This document shows, piece after piece, positions 42,983-53,518 of a stretch of DNA of 64,000 bases. The notes under the pieces were generated by a model, which was not told the DNA's origin, searched no databases, and worked only from the letters and a program-made list of their open reading frames with translations. The translations under genes were made by a program, and so were the position numbers. The stretch is from Ancylobacter sp. SL191 (GTDB taxonomy: Bacteria > Pseudomonadota > Alphaproteobacteria > Rhizobiales > Xanthobacteraceae): assembly GCF_026625645.1 (NCBI RefSeq), contig NZ_CP113056.1:434001-498000 (forward strand), in the 5' to 3' direction. Position 1 is the first letter of the stretch. Each line of letters begins with the position of its first letter.

Positions 42983-44229
42983 TCGCCCAGGCCATTTCCC
43001 TCGCCGAAACGCTGTTCGAGGAACTGCGCGCCCATACCACCGACGCACCCGGCATCACCCGCGCCGCCTATGGCGAGGGCGAGGAGTTTGCCCATGCGCT
43101 GGTCAGGCGCGTCGGCGCCGAGCTGGGCTTGAGCGAGGCAGTGGACGCTGCCGGCAATCTCTATCTGACGCTTCCTGGCACCGACCCGGCGCTGCCCGGC
43201 TGGATCATCGGCTCGCATATCGACAGCGTGCCGCATGGCGGCAATTACGATGGCGCCGCCGGGGTTCTGGCGGGCCTCGCCGTGGTGAAGGCGCTGCGCG
43301 ATACGGGCCGGACGCCGGCGCGCGATCTCACGGTGATGGTGATCCGCGCCGAGGAAAGCACCTGGTTTCCGGTTTCCTATCTCGGCAGCCGCGCCGCCTT
43401 CGGCCTGCTGCCGCCCGAGGCGCTTGAGACGACGCGCGCCGATACCGGCCAAACCTTGCGCGCCCATATGGCGGCACTCGGCTTCGATCCCGAGGCGGTC
43501 GCCGCCGGGGCGGCGCATCTCGATCCCGCGTATATCCACGGCTTCATCGAGGTGCATATCGAGCAGGGGCCGGTGCTGGAGCGGGCGAATGTGCCCCTCG
43601 GCCTCGTCACTGGCATTGCCGGCTCGTTCCGCTACCGCAAGGGGCGTTGCCTCGGTGCCTACGGCCATTCCGGCGCGGTGCCGCGCGCCTACCGGCAGGA
43701 CGCAGTGGTCGCCTTCGCCGATCTTGTCGCTGCGCTGGAGACGAGTTGGGACGGTCTGGAGCGCGACGGGCTGCGCGCCACCCTCACCTTTGGCGAGGTC
43801 GGCACCGATCCGGCGCAACACGCCTTCTCCAAGGTGCCCGGCGAGATCGGCTTCTGCCTCGACGTGCGCAGCGAGAGCCCCGCCGTGCTGGGGCGCCTTC
43901 ACGATGAGCTGATGGCCCATGCGGCGGTGATCGCACAGCGGCGCGGCGTGGTGTTCGATTTCGGCGAGAAAACGGGAAGCACGCCGGCCCTTCTCGACGC
44001 CGCGCTGCGGGGCCAGTTGGCGGCGGCCGCCGCCCGCGCGGGCATTGGCGCGGTGGAGATGCCGAGCGGGGCCGGGCACGACACCTCGGTCTTCGCCAAT
44101 CGCGGCGTGCCGGCCGCACTCATCTTCGTGCGCAACCAGAATGGCAGCCACAATCCCGAGGAGGCGATGCGGATCGAGGATTTCGCCCAGGCCGTCCGCC
44201 TTCTCCTCGCCGCGCTGCTGGCCGACTGA
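42979..44229 (+). CDS. Zn-dependent ureide/N-carbamoyl hydrolase (M20)
   Basis: 416 residues from the ATG that overlaps the preceding stop (ATGA). M20 metal motifs: 'IIGSHIDSVPHGGNYDGAAG' (His, Asp), 'VIRAEESTWFP' (Glu-Glu), 'EVHIEQGPVLE' and 'MPSGAGHDTSVFAN' (final His). This form is that of allantoate amidohydrolases and N-carbamoyl-L-amino-acid hydrolases (AllC/HyuC), which release ammonia and CO2 from a ureido group. With the agmatinase-like and DUF1989 proteins it implies complete nitrogen extraction from a guanidino or ureido compound. Last gene of the operon. Confidence 0.9.
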   Translation: MIAQAISLAETLFEELRAHTTDAPGITRAAYGEGEEFAHALVRRVGAELGLSEAVDAAGNLYLTLPGTDPALPGWIIGSHIDSVPHGGNYDGAAGVLAGLAVVKALRDTGRTPARDLTVMVIRAEESTWFPVSYLGSRAAFGLLPPEALETTRADTGQTLRAHMAALGFDPEAVAAGAAHLDPAYIHGFIEVHIEQGPVLERANVPLGLVTGIAGSFRYRKGRCLGAYGHSGAVPRAYRQDAVVAFADLVAALETSWDGLERDGLRATLTFGEVGTDPAQHAFSKVPGEIGFCLDVRSESPAVLGRLHDELMAHAAVIAQRRGVVFDFGEKTGSTPALLDAALRGQLAAAAARAGIGAVEMPSGAGHDTSVFANRGVPAALIFVRNQNGSHNPEEAMRIEDFAQAVRLLLAALLAD

Positions 44230-44247
44230 AGGCACGCCCGCCCAAGG

Positions 44248-44907
44248 TCAGACCGTCGCCCGCCCCTCAAGGCCGGCCTGCGCCTGCGCATCCGATCCGG
44301 GCACGCGCATCTCGAAAATGTCGCGCACCACCGTGTAGTCGAAATAGCCGAGCCGGGCGATCGGCTGGATCGAGGCGATGTCCAGCCGCCCGTCGGGCAG
44401 GATCACGCTATCGTCGATATGGATGGTCTCCACCTGCGCGAAGACGATGTCGATGCTGCCGGCGGGCGAATTGCCCTTCAGCCGGTGCGTGCTGAGATAG
44501 CGGCACTCGAACTTCACCGGGCTCTCCCGCACCATGGGAATCGGCGCGTTATCGGCATAGTCGCGGGTGACGCTGAGCCGGTCGAACTCGCTCTCCTCCG
44601 GCGGCAGCGCCATGGCGCTGATATTGACCGCCTCGCGCAGCGCGTAGGTCGCCATGTTCCAGACGAACCAGCCGGTCTCCTCGGCATTGACCACCGTGTC
44701 CTTGCGCCGGCCGTCCGGGTACTGGTTGGCCGAGAACATCACCATGGGCGGATCGAAGGTCAGGTTCTGCCACTGGCTATAGGGCGCGATGTTCTCGACG
44801 CCCGAGCGGCTGACGCTGGACAGCCAGCCGATGGGGCGCGGCACGGTGCAGCTCTTGAAGGGCGAGAAGGGGAGCGGGCTCGGCTCCCGCTGCGGGCAAT
44901 ATTTCAC
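44248..44907 (-). CDS. Flavin reductase family protein
   Basis: 219 residues with the flavin-reductase-like (split-barrel FMN-binding) fold: 'SCTVPRPIGWLSSVSRSGVE', 'NIAPYSQWQNLTFDPPMVMF', 'KDTVVNAEETGWFVWNMAT' and 'FECRYLSTHRL'. Members bind FMN and reduce it for partner monooxygenases, or act as unknown flavoproteins. Convergent with the catabolic operon (18 bases apart), so not part of it. No obvious partner oxygenase nearby. Confidence 0.88.
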   Translation of the reverse strand: MKYCPQREPSPLPFSPFKSCTVPRPIGWLSSVSRSGVENIAPYSQWQNLTFDPPMVMFSANQYPDGRRKDTVVNAEETGWFVWNMATYALREAVNISAMALPPEESEFDRLSVTRDYADNAPIPMVRESPVKFECRYLSTHRLKGNSPAGSIDIVFAQVETIHIDDSVILPDGRLDIASIQPIARLGYFDYTVVRDIFEMRVPGSDAQAQAGLEGRATV

Positions 44908-44964
44908 GCGTCAGCACTCCTGCGAGGGGGCCCACGCCTAGCAAGGATCGCACCGCTCATTGCC

Positions 44965-46326
44965 CTAGCGGTCGCTCTCATAGGCCGCGCGCGCGATGCC
45001 GTAACGGGCGAGCTTGTCGTAGAAGGTCTTGCGGGGGATGCCGAGCGCCTCGATCGTCGCGCGCACGTCGCCGCCATGGCGCTCCAGCGCCTCGCGGATG
45101 AGGTTCGCCTCGATCGTGCCGAGCCGCTCCGGCAGGCTCTGGCCGGGCCGACCGGTCGCAGCACTGGCGGGCGGGGTTGCTTCGTCGAGGCCCAGCGCCA
45201 CGCGCTCGGCGAAATGCACGAGTTCGCGCACATTGCCCCCCCAGTCGTTCTCGACCAGATGCCGTTCTACCGCCCGGCCGAGCTTTGGCACCTCGCGGCC
45301 ATATTTGCGCGCGGCACGGGCGAGGAACTGGGCAAAGAGCAGCGGCACGTCGCGCCGGCGCTCGCGCAAGGGCGGGATGCGCAACGTCACGACGTTCAGC
45401 CGGTAGAACAGGTCGGCGCGGAAATCGCCGCGCGCCTGCGGGTCGGCAAGGTCGATCTTGGTCGCCGCCACCACGCGCAGATCGACCGGGCGCAGCTCAT
45501 TGGAGCCGAGCGGGGCGATCTCGCGGGTCTCCAGCACGCGCAGCAGCTTCACCTGCGCGCTGACCGCCATGCTCTCCAGCTCGTCGAGAAAGAGCGTGCC
45601 GCCGCTGGAATGCTCAATCCGGCCGATGCGCTTCTTCTGCGCGCCGGTGAAGGCGCCGGCCTCATAGCCGAACAATTCGCTCTCGATCACCGTCTCCGGC
45701 AGGCCGCCGCAATTGAGCGCGACGAAGGGGCGGGTGCCGCGACGGCCGAGCCGGTGCAGCAAATTCGCCACCACCTCCTTGCCGGTGCCGGTCTCACCCA
45801 GGACGAGCACATCGACGTCGACATCGGCAAGGTCGCGGATCATCTGGCGCAGGCGCAGCATGGAAGGCGTCTCGCCGATCAGCGCGCTGTCGCCCTCGTC
45901 GGCAGCGGCGAGAGCCCGCAGGCGGCGGTTCTCCATCACCAGCGCCCGCTTTTCCAACGCCCGGCGCAGCGTCTCGGCGAGGCGCTCGCCGGCATAGGGC
46001 TTGGCGATGAAGTCGTAGGCGCCCTCGCTCATCGCCTCCACCGCCATGGCGATGTCGGCATGGCCGGAGATCAGCACGACGGGAATGTCGGCATCGAGCG
46101 CGCGGATATGGCGGAACAGCTCGATGCCGTTCATGCCGGGCATGCGCACATCAGTGACGACGACGCCGGGAAAATCCGGGCTGAGCCGGTCCAGCAGCTC
46201 GGCCGCGGCGGCGAAGGGCGCAGCGCGCAGGCCGGCGAGCTGCAGCGCCTGCACATTGGCGTCGCGCAGATCCTCGTCATCATCGACAAAAGCAACGTCG
46301 ACGGCGGACAGGTCGATCAGGCTCAT
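44965..46326 (-). CDS. dctD: C4-dicarboxylate response regulator DctD
   Basis: 453 residues: receiver domain with phospho-acceptor D59 ('[13 protein letters not shown]'), sigma-54 AAA+ domain with Walker A '[11 protein letters not shown]' and the sigma-54-contacting 'GAFTGA' loop, and a Fis-type helix-turn-helix at the C-terminus ('[20 protein letters not shown]'). Activates sigma-54 transcription of dctA in response to DctB. Start overlaps the stop of the kinase gene by one base. Confidence 0.93.
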   Translation of the reverse strand: MSLIDLSAVDVAFVDDDEDLRDANVQALQLAGLRAAPFAAAAELLDRLSPDFPGVVVTDVRMPGMNGIELFRHIRALDADIPVVLISGHADIAMAVEAMSEGAYDFIAKPYAGERLAETLRRALEKRALVMENRRLRALAAADEGDSALIGETPSMLRLRQMIRDLADVDVDVLVLGETGTGKEVVANLLHRLGRRGTRPFVALNCGGLPETVIESELFGYEAGAFTGAQKKRIGRIEHSSGGTLFLDELESMAVSAQVKLLRVLETREIAPLGSNELRPVDLRVVAATKIDLADPQARGDFRADLFYRLNVVTLRIPPLRERRRDVPLLFAQFLARAARKYGREVPKLGRAVERHLVENDWGGNVRELVHFAERVALGLDEATPPASAATGRPGQSLPERLGTIEANLIREALERHGGDVRATIEALGIPRKTFYDKLARYGIARAAYESDR

Positions 46327-48173
46327 CAGGGGGCCCTCCGCAGCACGATGGTGAAGACGCAGCCCTCACCGGGCCGGCAGGCCGCCGTGAGCGTGCCGCC
46401 GAACCGGGCGACGATGTCCTGACAGATGACGAGGCCGAGCCCGAGGCCCTTCGCCTTGGAGGAGCGGAACGGCGTGAACAGGCCCGCGACCTGTGCCTCG
46501 CTCATGCCCGGCCCATTGTCGGTGACGGTGATGACCACCGAGTCCCCCTCCGCCCGCACGCCGAGCGAGAGGGCCGGCGCGATCGAAGAGGCCGGCGGCG
46601 CGCCCGCCAGCGCCTCGATGGCATTGCGCATCAGATTCACCAACACCTGTTCCAGCTCCACCCGCCGGCCCATCACCCTCAGTTCCGCCGGGATCGCGGT
46701 GACGACCGGGCGGATGCCGGACTGGCGCAGCGGCGCGTCGAGGATCATCAGCGCGCCGGAAATGACATCCGCCAGCGGCGTCGGCTCGACCGCGCCGTCG
46801 CCGCGCCGGGCGAAGCCGCGCAGCGTGTCGGTGATGGCGCCGACCCGTTCGGTGAGGCCAACGATACGGACAAGCGCGCCCTCCGCCCCCTCCGGCGCGC
46901 CGCGCTGGAGGAAAGCGCGGGCATTCTCCGCATAGGTGCGGATGGCGGCGAGCGGCTGGTTGATCTCATGGGCGACGCCGGCGGAGACCTGACCGAGCGT
47001 CGCCAGACGGTTCGCCTTGCCGAGCTCCTCACGGGCATCCGACAGGCGTTCCTGGGCGCGGGCGCGCTCGGCCATTTCCTCCATTAGCCGCGCATTGGCA
47101 CCGGCGAGCTCCGCCGTGCGGGCCTCCACCCGCTGCTCCAGCTCGGCCTTGACGCGGGCATCGGCGAGGCGGCGCGCCAGCGCCCGGCGGCGGCGGCGCA
47201 TCAGCTCCGCGGCAAGGCCGAGGCTGGGCATCAGCAGCAGCGCGGCGATGAGCTGGAGCCCGGCCCGCTCCGTGCCGATGGCGCGGTCGACCGGCAGCAG
47301 CACATCGAGCGTCCACCCGGTGGTCGGCACGGCTGTGCGCGCCTCGACAAAGCGCCCGCCGAGGCCCCTCGCCTCCACGAGATCGCCGCGCCGGGTGAAG
47401 GGCAGCGGGGCGAGCGGGGCGGCGCCGAATTGCAGCGAGCGGCGGATCTCCGCGACCTCCGTCGGCGGGAGCGGCTGCTCGACATGGAAGCGCCAGGCCT
47501 CGACGGTCGAGAGCAGCACGACACCCCGGCGGTCGGTCACATAGATCTGCCCGCCCAGCGCCTTCCAGTCGGCCTCGACCTGGGGAAACTCGACCTTGAC
47601 CACGAGGACGCCGAGCGCGCCTGCCGCCCCATCGACGCGGCTGGTGATGTAGAGGCCGGGCCGGTTACTGACCGTGCCGAGCGCGAACTGCTCGGCCCCA
47701 CCCTCCGCCATCGCCTTTCGGTAATAGTCGCGGAAGGAATAATCGCTGCCGACGAAGCTCGACGGCTCGTCCCAGTTGGAGGCGGCGATGGCGACGCCGC
47801 GCGTGTCCAGCAGGTAGATGACGGAAGCGCGGGTCTCGCGGGCGATCGCGGAAAACTTGGTATCGAGCGCATGGGGATCGCCCCCCGCCAGCGCGCGCCG
47901 CACATCCGGGTCGCGGGCGAGGATGAGCGGGACGGCCCGCTGCTTCTCCAGCTCGCCGCGCAGCACGGCGATGGCCAGCGTCGCCGCATTCTCCGCCTGC
48001 GCGCGCACGCCGGCCACGGCGCGGCTGCGCCCGAGATTGGCCGCGCTCACCAGCGCCACCGCGACCAAAGCCAGGGCGATCGCCGCGAAGACCAGCCATG
48101 GCCAGCGCGCGGGCGGCTCGCTCGCGCCGGTCAGCGGGGCATCGGGATCGGCAGGCGGGAGGGCATCGGCCAT
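46326..48173 (-). CDS. dctB: C4-dicarboxylate sensor kinase DctB
   Basis: Start ATG 48173 chosen; the frame reaches 48233 but that would place the upstream activator sites inside the gene. 615 residues: a membrane helix near residues 25-45, a periplasmic PAS-like (PDC/dCache) sensor domain, a second membrane helix around 300, coiled coil, then histidine kinase with '[20 protein letters not shown]' (phospho-His), '[10 protein letters not shown]' and 'VTDNGPGM', 'GLGLGLVI'. Senses periplasmic dicarboxylates together with DctA. Operon dctBD, divergent from dctA. Confidence 0.92.
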   Translation of the reverse strand: MADALPPADPDAPLTGASEPPARWPWLVFAAIALALVAVALVSAANLGRSRAVAGVRAQAENAATLAIAVLRGELEKQRAVPLILARDPDVRRALAGGDPHALDTKFSAIARETRASVIYLLDTRGVAIAASNWDEPSSFVGSDYSFRDYYRKAMAEGGAEQFALGTVSNRPGLYITSRVDGAAGALGVLVVKVEFPQVEADWKALGGQIYVTDRRGVVLLSTVEAWRFHVEQPLPPTEVAEIRRSLQFGAAPLAPLPFTRRGDLVEARGLGGRFVEARTAVPTTGWTLDVLLPVDRAIGTERAGLQLIAALLLMPSLGLAAELMRRRRRALARRLADARVKAELEQRVEARTAELAGANARLMEEMAERARAQERLSDAREELGKANRLATLGQVSAGVAHEINQPLAAIRTYAENARAFLQRGAPEGAEGALVRIVGLTERVGAITDTLRGFARRGDGAVEPTPLADVISGALMILDAPLRQSGIRPVVTAIPAELRVMGRRVELEQVLVNLMRNAIEALAGAPPASSIAPALSLGVRAEGDSVVITVTDNGPGMSEAQVAGLFTPFRSSKAKGLGLGLVICQDIVARFGGTLTAACRPGEGCVFTIVLRRAP

Positions 48174-48187
48174 GCCGCATCTTGCGC

Positions 48188-48230
48188 GAATTTCCGCATT
48201 GATCAAGCGGATCATGTGCGGATTTCCGCA
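48188..48230. promoter_or_regulatory. Probable DctD upstream activator sites
   Basis: Two related sites: GCGAATTTCCGCA at 48188-48200 and the dyad GTGCGGATTTCCGCAC at 48215-48230, the latter with 7-base perfect arms. Two tandem sites 27 bases apart and about 80-120 bases upstream of the -24/-12 promoter match the known dctA arrangement. Confidence 0.6.
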
Positions 48231-48306
48231 CAATTCCTCCTGAGACCACGGCTAGCAATCTCTTCAAATCATTGATTTAACTGAATTTTATTCTGCGGAA
48301 CCGGAC

Positions 48307-48321
48307 TGGCACGGGGGTTGC
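48307..48321 (+). promoter_or_regulatory. Sigma-54 promoter of dctA
   Basis: TGGCACGGGGGTTGC fits the -24/-12 consensus TGGCAC-N5-TTGC exactly. It lies 59 bases before the dctA start, downstream of the DctD sites. Confidence 0.85.
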
Positions 48322-48379
48322 GAACGGGGATGCGCATTTTCGCCAAAAGCAAAAACACACCCTGTCTTGGAGGACACCC

Positions 48380-49762
48380 ATGGCGCTCATTCTGCAGCCG
48401 GCTGCCGCCGGAACCCGTCCCGCACCCGCCGCCCCGAAGAAGTTCTACCAGCAGCTCTACTTCCAGGTGCTGCTCGCCATCGCGCTCGGCATGACGGTCG
48501 GGCATTTCTGGCCGGACACGGGCGCGGCGCTGAAGCCGCTCGGCGATGCCTTCATCAAGCTGGTGAAGATGATCATCGCCCCGGTGATCTTCCTCACCGT
48601 CGCCACCGGCATTGCCGGCATGAGCGACATGCACAAGGTCGGGCGCGTCGCCGGCAAGGCGATGCTGTACTTCCTGTGCTTCTCGACGCTGGCGCTCATC
48701 GTCGGCCTCATCATCGGCAATGCCATCCAGCCCGGCACGGGCCTGCATATCGACCCGGCGACGCTCGACACCAAGGCGGTGCAGAGCTACGCCGCCAAGG
48801 CGCATGATGCGAGCATTGTCGGCTTCCTGCAGAACATCATCCCGGACACGGTGGTCGGCGCCTTCGCCTCCGGCGACATCCTGCAGGTGCTGTTCTTCTC
48901 GGTGCTGTTCGGCACGTCCCTCGCCATGGTCGGCGAGCGCGGCAAGCCGGTCACCGACTTCCTGCAGAACCTCACCGCCCCGGTGTTCAAGCTGGTGGCG
49001 ATCCTGATGAAGGCGGCGCCCATCGGCGCCTTCGGCGCGATGGCCTTCACCATCGGCAAATACGGCATCGGCTCGGTGGCGAACCTCGCCATGCTGATCG
49101 CCACCTTCTATCTCACGGCAGCGGTGTTCATCCTCGTCGTGCTCGGCGCGGTGTGCCGCTACAACGGCTTCTCGATCCTCGCGCTGATCCGCTACATCAA
49201 GGAGGAAATCCTCCTCGTCATCGGCACCTCGTCTTCGGAAGCCGCGCTGCCGAGCCTGATGGAGAAGATGGAAGCGGCCGGCTGCAAGCGCTCGGTCGTC
49301 GGCCTCGTGGTGCCCACCGGCTATTCCTTCAACCTCGACGGCACCAACATCTATATGACGCTGGCGGCGCTGTTCATCGCGCAGGCGATGGACATCCACC
49401 TGTCGCTGCAGGATCAGGTGCTGCTGCTGCTGGTCGCCATGCTCTCCTCCAAGGGCGCGGCGGGCATCACCGGTGCCGGCTTCATCACGCTCGCCGCGAC
49501 GCTTTCCGTCGTCCCCGCCGTGCCGGTGGCCGGCATGGCGCTCATCCTCGGCATCGACCGCTTCATGTCGGAATGCCGCGCGGTGACCAACTTCATCGGC
49601 AACGCGGTCGCCACCGTCGTCGTCGCCCGCTGGGAAGGCGAGTTCGACGCGGCCCGCTTCAAGGCGGCGCTGGCCGGCAAGCTGCCGGAGGACGTGTCCG
49701 ACCTTGCGGCCGAGGATGAACGCGTCCTGCCCCCGCATGCGGCTCCCGCCCCGGCGGAGTGA
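48380..49762 (+). CDS. dctA: C4-dicarboxylate transporter DctA
   Basis: 460 residues of the DAACS (glutamate-transporter-fold) family with eight membrane helices and two re-entrant loops. '[13 protein letters not shown]' (serine-rich loop HP1) and '[20 protein letters not shown]' are diagnostic, as is '[13 protein letters not shown]'. Takes up succinate, fumarate and malate with protons or sodium. Preceded by a GGAG ribosome site and a sigma-54 promoter, and followed by a terminator. Confidence 0.95.
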   Translation: MALILQPAAAGTRPAPAAPKKFYQQLYFQVLLAIALGMTVGHFWPDTGAALKPLGDAFIKLVKMIIAPVIFLTVATGIAGMSDMHKVGRVAGKAMLYFLCFSTLALIVGLIIGNAIQPGTGLHIDPATLDTKAVQSYAAKAHDASIVGFLQNIIPDTVVGAFASGDILQVLFFSVLFGTSLAMVGERGKPVTDFLQNLTAPVFKLVAILMKAAPIGAFGAMAFTIGKYGIGSVANLAMLIATFYLTAAVFILVVLGAVCRYNGFSILALIRYIKEEILLVIGTSSSEAALPSLMEKMEAAGCKRSVVGLVVPTGYSFNLDGTNIYMTLAALFIAQAMDIHLSLQDQVLLLLVAMLSSKGAAGITGAGFITLAATLSVVPAVPVAGMALILGIDRFMSECRAVTNFIGNAVATVVVARWEGEFDAARFKAALAGKLPEDVSDLAAEDERVLPPHAAPAPAE

Positions 49763-49787
49763 CGCCTCTCCCTTAACTCACGCCATG

Positions 49788-49822
49788 AAAAACGGCCCGG
49801 CCCGCAAGGTCCGGGCCGTTTG
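49788..49822 (+). terminator. Rho-independent-type terminator after dctA
   Basis: An 11-base perfect stem AAACGGCCCGG / CCGGGCCGTTT around a 10-base loop, 27 bases after the dctA stop. A short T-run follows on the plus strand and an A-run precedes it, so it may work in both directions. Confidence 0.75.
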
Positions 49823-49968
49823 CGTTGGCGGGCCAGAGAGACCCAATAAGGTTTAATAGTACCTTTTTCTGAACGATCCGCGGACCGGGGTGTTGTCTCC
49901 ACCGATGCGCGCCCGACGCGGTACGGCTGTGCCGACGCTGGGCGCTCCCACAGGAGACCGAACCCAGC

Positions 49969-51744
49969 ATGTGTGGAATCGCCGGTGATATTCGCTTCGA
50001 TGGTGGCCCCGCCGACACGCGCGCCGTCGCGTCCATGATGGATGTGCTGGCCCCGCGCGGGCCGGATGGCGCGGGACTTCAGGCACGCGGCAGCATTGCC
50101 TTCGGCCATCGGCGGCTCAAGATCATCGACCTTTCCGACAAGGCCGCGCAGCCCATGGTGGATGAGGAGCTGGGTCTCACCCTCACCTTCAATGGCTGCA
50201 TCTATAATTACCCGGAACTGCGCGCCGAGCTGGAAGGGCGCGGCTACCGCTTCACCTCGTCGGGCGACACCGAGGTGATCCTCAAGGCGTTCCACGCCTG
50301 GGGCGAGGCCTGCGTGGAGCGCTTCCACGGCATGTTCGCCTTCGCCATTCTCGACCATGCGAGCGGGGCGGTGACGCTGGCGCGCGACCGTTTCGGCATC
50401 AAGCCGCTCTATTACGCGGAAGGCGACAGGCGGCTGCGCATCGCCTCAAGCCTGCCGGCGCTGCTGGCGGCCGGCGACATCGACAGCTCGATCGACCGGG
50501 CGGCGCTGCACAACTATATGAGCTTCCACGCCGTGGTGCCGCCGCCGCGCACCATTCTCAACGGCGTTCGCAAATTGCCGCCGGCCACGCTGCGGCGTTA
50601 CGCGCCGGACGGCGCCTTCACCGAGCGCGTCTATTGGCGCCCGCCGCATCAGCGGCGCGAGGGGGATTCCGATCTTTCCATGCAGGACTGGCGCGACCGC
50701 GTGCTGGACGCGCTGCGGACCGCCGTGCGCCGGCGCATGGTGGCGGATGTGCCGGTGGGCGTGCTGCTCTCGGGCGGGGTGGATTCCTCCATCATCGTCG
50801 GGCTGCTGGCGCAGGAAGGTCAGGCGAACCTTGCCACCTATTCCATCGGCTTCGAGGAGGCGAATGGCGAGAAGGGCGACGAGTTCGTCTATTCCGACCT
50901 GATCGCCAAGACCTTCGGCACCGACCACCACAAGATCTTCGTGCCCTCCTCGGATCTGATGGGCGCGCTGCCGGACACCATCCACGCCATGTCCGAGCCG
51001 ATGGTCTCCTACGACAATATCGGCTTCTACCTGCTCTCGCGCGAGGTCTCGAAGACCATCAAGGTGGTGCAGTCCGGCCAGGGCGCGGACGAGGTGTTCG
51101 CCGGCTATCACTGGTACCCGCCGCTGGCCGACAGCACCGATGTCGTTGGCGATTACGCCCGGCTGTTCTTCGACCGCAACCACGCGACGCTCGCCCGCCA
51201 GCTGTCGCCGGACTGGATGGCCGAGACCGACGCCAGCCGCGATCTCGTCGCCGCCCATCTGACGGCCGAGGGCGCCGCCACGCCCGTGGACCGCGCGCTG
51301 CGGCTCGACAGCCAGGTGATGCTGGTCGACGACCCCGTCAAGCGCGTCGACAACATGACCATGGCCTGGGGGCTGGAAGCGCGCGTGCCCTTTCTCGACC
51401 ATGAGCTGGCCGAGCTCGCCGCGACCATCCCGCCGGAATTCAAGCTGGCGCAGGGCGGCAAGGGCGTGCTGAAGGAAGCCGCCCGCCTGGTCGTGCCGCA
51501 TCAGGTGATCGACCGGCCCAAGGGCTATTTCCCGGTGCCACAGCTCAAATACATCTCCGGCCCCTATCTCGACATGGTCCGCGACGTGCTCGGCTCGCAG
51601 GCGGCGCGCGAGCGCGGCCTGTTCCGGGCGGACTATCTCGACACGCTGCTCGCCGATCCGGTCTCCCACATCACGCCGCTGCGCGGCTCCGAGCTCTGGC
51701 AGGTCTCCCTGCTGGAGATGTGGCTCCAGTCGCACGGGGTCTGA
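49969..51744 (+). CDS. asnO: N-acetylglutaminylglutamine amidotransferase
   Basis: 591 residues, asparagine-synthetase-like. N-terminal glutaminase domain with catalytic C2 ('MCGIAGDIRF'), then a synthetase domain with the PPi loop 'LLSGGVDSSIIVG' at about residue 265 and 'VVQSGQGADEVFAGYHWYPP'. In the NAGGN pathway it converts the C-terminal carboxyl of N-acetylglutaminylglutamine to the amide, making an osmoprotectant. The next two genes complete the NAGGN set, which supports this over asparagine synthesis. Good CAGGAG ribosome site. Confidence 0.93.
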   Translation: MCGIAGDIRFDGGPADTRAVASMMDVLAPRGPDGAGLQARGSIAFGHRRLKIIDLSDKAAQPMVDEELGLTLTFNGCIYNYPELRAELEGRGYRFTSSGDTEVILKAFHAWGEACVERFHGMFAFAILDHASGAVTLARDRFGIKPLYYAEGDRRLRIASSLPALLAAGDIDSSIDRAALHNYMSFHAVVPPPRTILNGVRKLPPATLRRYAPDGAFTERVYWRPPHQRREGDSDLSMQDWRDRVLDALRTAVRRRMVADVPVGVLLSGGVDSSIIVGLLAQEGQANLATYSIGFEEANGEKGDEFVYSDLIAKTFGTDHHKIFVPSSDLMGALPDTIHAMSEPMVSYDNIGFYLLSREVSKTIKVVQSGQGADEVFAGYHWYPPLADSTDVVGDYARLFFDRNHATLARQLSPDWMAETDASRDLVAAHLTAEGAATPVDRALRLDSQVMLVDDPVKRVDNMTMAWGLEARVPFLDHELAELAATIPPEFKLAQGGKGVLKEAARLVVPHQVIDRPKGYFPVPQLKYISGPYLDMVRDVLGSQAARERGLFRADYLDTLLADPVSHITPLRGSELWQVSLLEMWLQSHGV

Positions 51745-51748
51745 ACCG

Positions 51749-53518
51749 ATGCGCGATGAAACCATGACGGGTGCCTCCATGATGAACGCCACGCGCTCCG
51801 CCCCGCTGCCGGCTGACGCCGCCACCGGGACTCTCCCCGCCTGCGCCTTCGACATGGGCTGGGGCCGGCTGATCTTCGGCCAGACCTTCACCGAGATGCC
51901 CGAACTCATCGCCACGCTGCGCGAGGAAGGGCCGGACCGGCGCGACATCGCGGTCTATGTGCAGGATCCGCATGTGCTGCTGGCGCAGGCGCCGCAGGAG
52001 GTTTTCCTCGACCCCTCGCACACCTACCGGCTCGATCTCGCTGCGCAGCCATCCGCCGAGCGCGCCATCTCCGGCTTCACCATCCGCGCCCTCGCCTCCG
52101 ACATGGACGCGCAGGCGGTGAACCGCATCTATGCTGCGCGCGGCATGGTGACGGCGCCGCTGGAATTCTTCCGCGCCGCGCGCGATCCCGACCCGCTGAC
52201 CTATCTCGTCGCCGAGGACGAGGCGAGCGGGCGCATCATCGGCACGGTGACCGGCGTCGATCATGCTCGCGCCTTTGGCGATGCCGAGCGCGGCGCCTCG
52301 CTCTGGTGCCTTGCGGTCGATCCGCAGGCGCGCCAGCCCGGCATCGGCGAGGCGCTGGTGCGCCGGCTCGCCGCGCAGATGGCGGAGGAAGGCGCGACCT
52401 TTCTCGACCTCACCGTGATGCACGACAACGCGCAGGCCATTGCGCTCTATGAGAAGCTCGGCTTCGCGCGCGCGCCCTATTTCACGGTGAAGCGCAAGAA
52501 CCCGATCAATGAGCGGCTGTTCGCCGGGCCGGACCCGTCGGAGGGGTTCAATCCCTACGCCCAGATCATCATCAACGAGGCGCGCCGGCGCGGCATCCTC
52601 GTCGAGGCGACCGACCCGGCGACCGGCTTCTTCCGCCTGACCTTCGGCGCCCGTTCGGTGCGCTGCCGCGAGAGCCTGTCGGACCTCACCTCGGCGGTCG
52701 CCATGTCGATCTGCGACGACAAGAGCGTCACCCGCCGGGTGGTGGCGGAAGCGGGCGTGCGCGTGCCGGAGCAACTCAGCACGAGCGCGCCGATGGAGGA
52801 GATCGTCGCCTTCCTCAAGCGCCATGGGCGGCTGGTGGTGAAGCCCGCGCGCGGCGAGCAGGGGCGCGGCGTCAGCGTCGGCATCACCTCGCTCGATGCG
52901 ATGGAAGCCGCCATCGGCGAGGCCCGCAGCGTGTCCGACGAGGTGCTGATCGAGCAATGCGTCGAGGGCGAGGATCTGCGCCTCGTCGTCATCAATTACC
53001 GCGTGGTCGCCGCCGCCATCCGCCGCCCGGCTCTGGTGGTGGGCGATGGGCGCAGCACCATCCGCGCGCTGATCGAGACGCAGAGCCGGCGCCGCGCGGC
53101 CGCCACATCCGGGGAATCGCGCATTCCGCTCGATGCCGAGACCGAGCGCACCGTGCGCGACGCTGGCTACAGCTTCGACGCAGTGCTCGACGCCGGGCAG
53201 GAGCTGAAGGTGCGCCGCACCGCCAATCTGCACACCGGCGGCACCATCCATGACGTGACCGATAGGGTCCATCCCCAACTGGTGGAAACAGCCATCAAGG
53301 TCGCGCGGGCCATCGACATCCCCGTCGTCGGCGTCGACCTGATGGTCACGTCGCCCAGCGCGCCGGACTATGCCTTCATCGAGGCCAATGAACGGCCGGG
53401 CCTCGCCAATCACGAGCCGCAGCCGACCGCCGAGCGTTTCATCGACCTGTTGTTCCCGCTCGCCATTCCCGCCGGCGTGCGGCAGGTGCTGGAGGCGCCC
53501 ACGGGGCGAGCTGATTGA
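51749..53518 (+). CDS. ngg: N-acetylglutaminylglutamine synthetase
   Basis: 589 residues: an N-terminal GNAT acetyltransferase domain (residues 100-250; 'CLAVDPQARQPGIGEALVRR') fused to a C-terminal ATP-grasp domain ('GRLVVKPARGEQGRGVSVGI', 'DLRLVVINYRVVAAAIRRPA', 'VVGVDLMV', 'FIEANERPGLANHEPQP'). This fusion is specific to the NAGGN pathway: it joins and acetylates two glutamines. Four bases after asnO; the stop overlaps the M42 gene. Start may be a few codons later (MTGASMM). Confidence 0.93.
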   Translation: MRDETMTGASMMNATRSAPLPADAATGTLPACAFDMGWGRLIFGQTFTEMPELIATLREEGPDRRDIAVYVQDPHVLLAQAPQEVFLDPSHTYRLDLAAQPSAERAISGFTIRALASDMDAQAVNRIYAARGMVTAPLEFFRAARDPDPLTYLVAEDEASGRIIGTVTGVDHARAFGDAERGASLWCLAVDPQARQPGIGEALVRRLAAQMAEEGATFLDLTVMHDNAQAIALYEKLGFARAPYFTVKRKNPINERLFAGPDPSEGFNPYAQIIINEARRRGILVEATDPATGFFRLTFGARSVRCRESLSDLTSAVAMSICDDKSVTRRVVAEAGVRVPEQLSTSAPMEEIVAFLKRHGRLVVKPARGEQGRGVSVGITSLDAMEAAIGEARSVSDEVLIEQCVEGEDLRLVVINYRVVAAAIRRPALVVGDGRSTIRALIETQSRRRAAATSGESRIPLDAETERTVRDAGYSFDAVLDAGQELKVRRTANLHTGGTIHDVTDRVHPQLVETAIKVARAIDIPVVGVDLMVTSPSAPDYAFIEANERPGLANHEPQPTAERFIDLLFPLAIPAGVRQVLEAPTGRAD

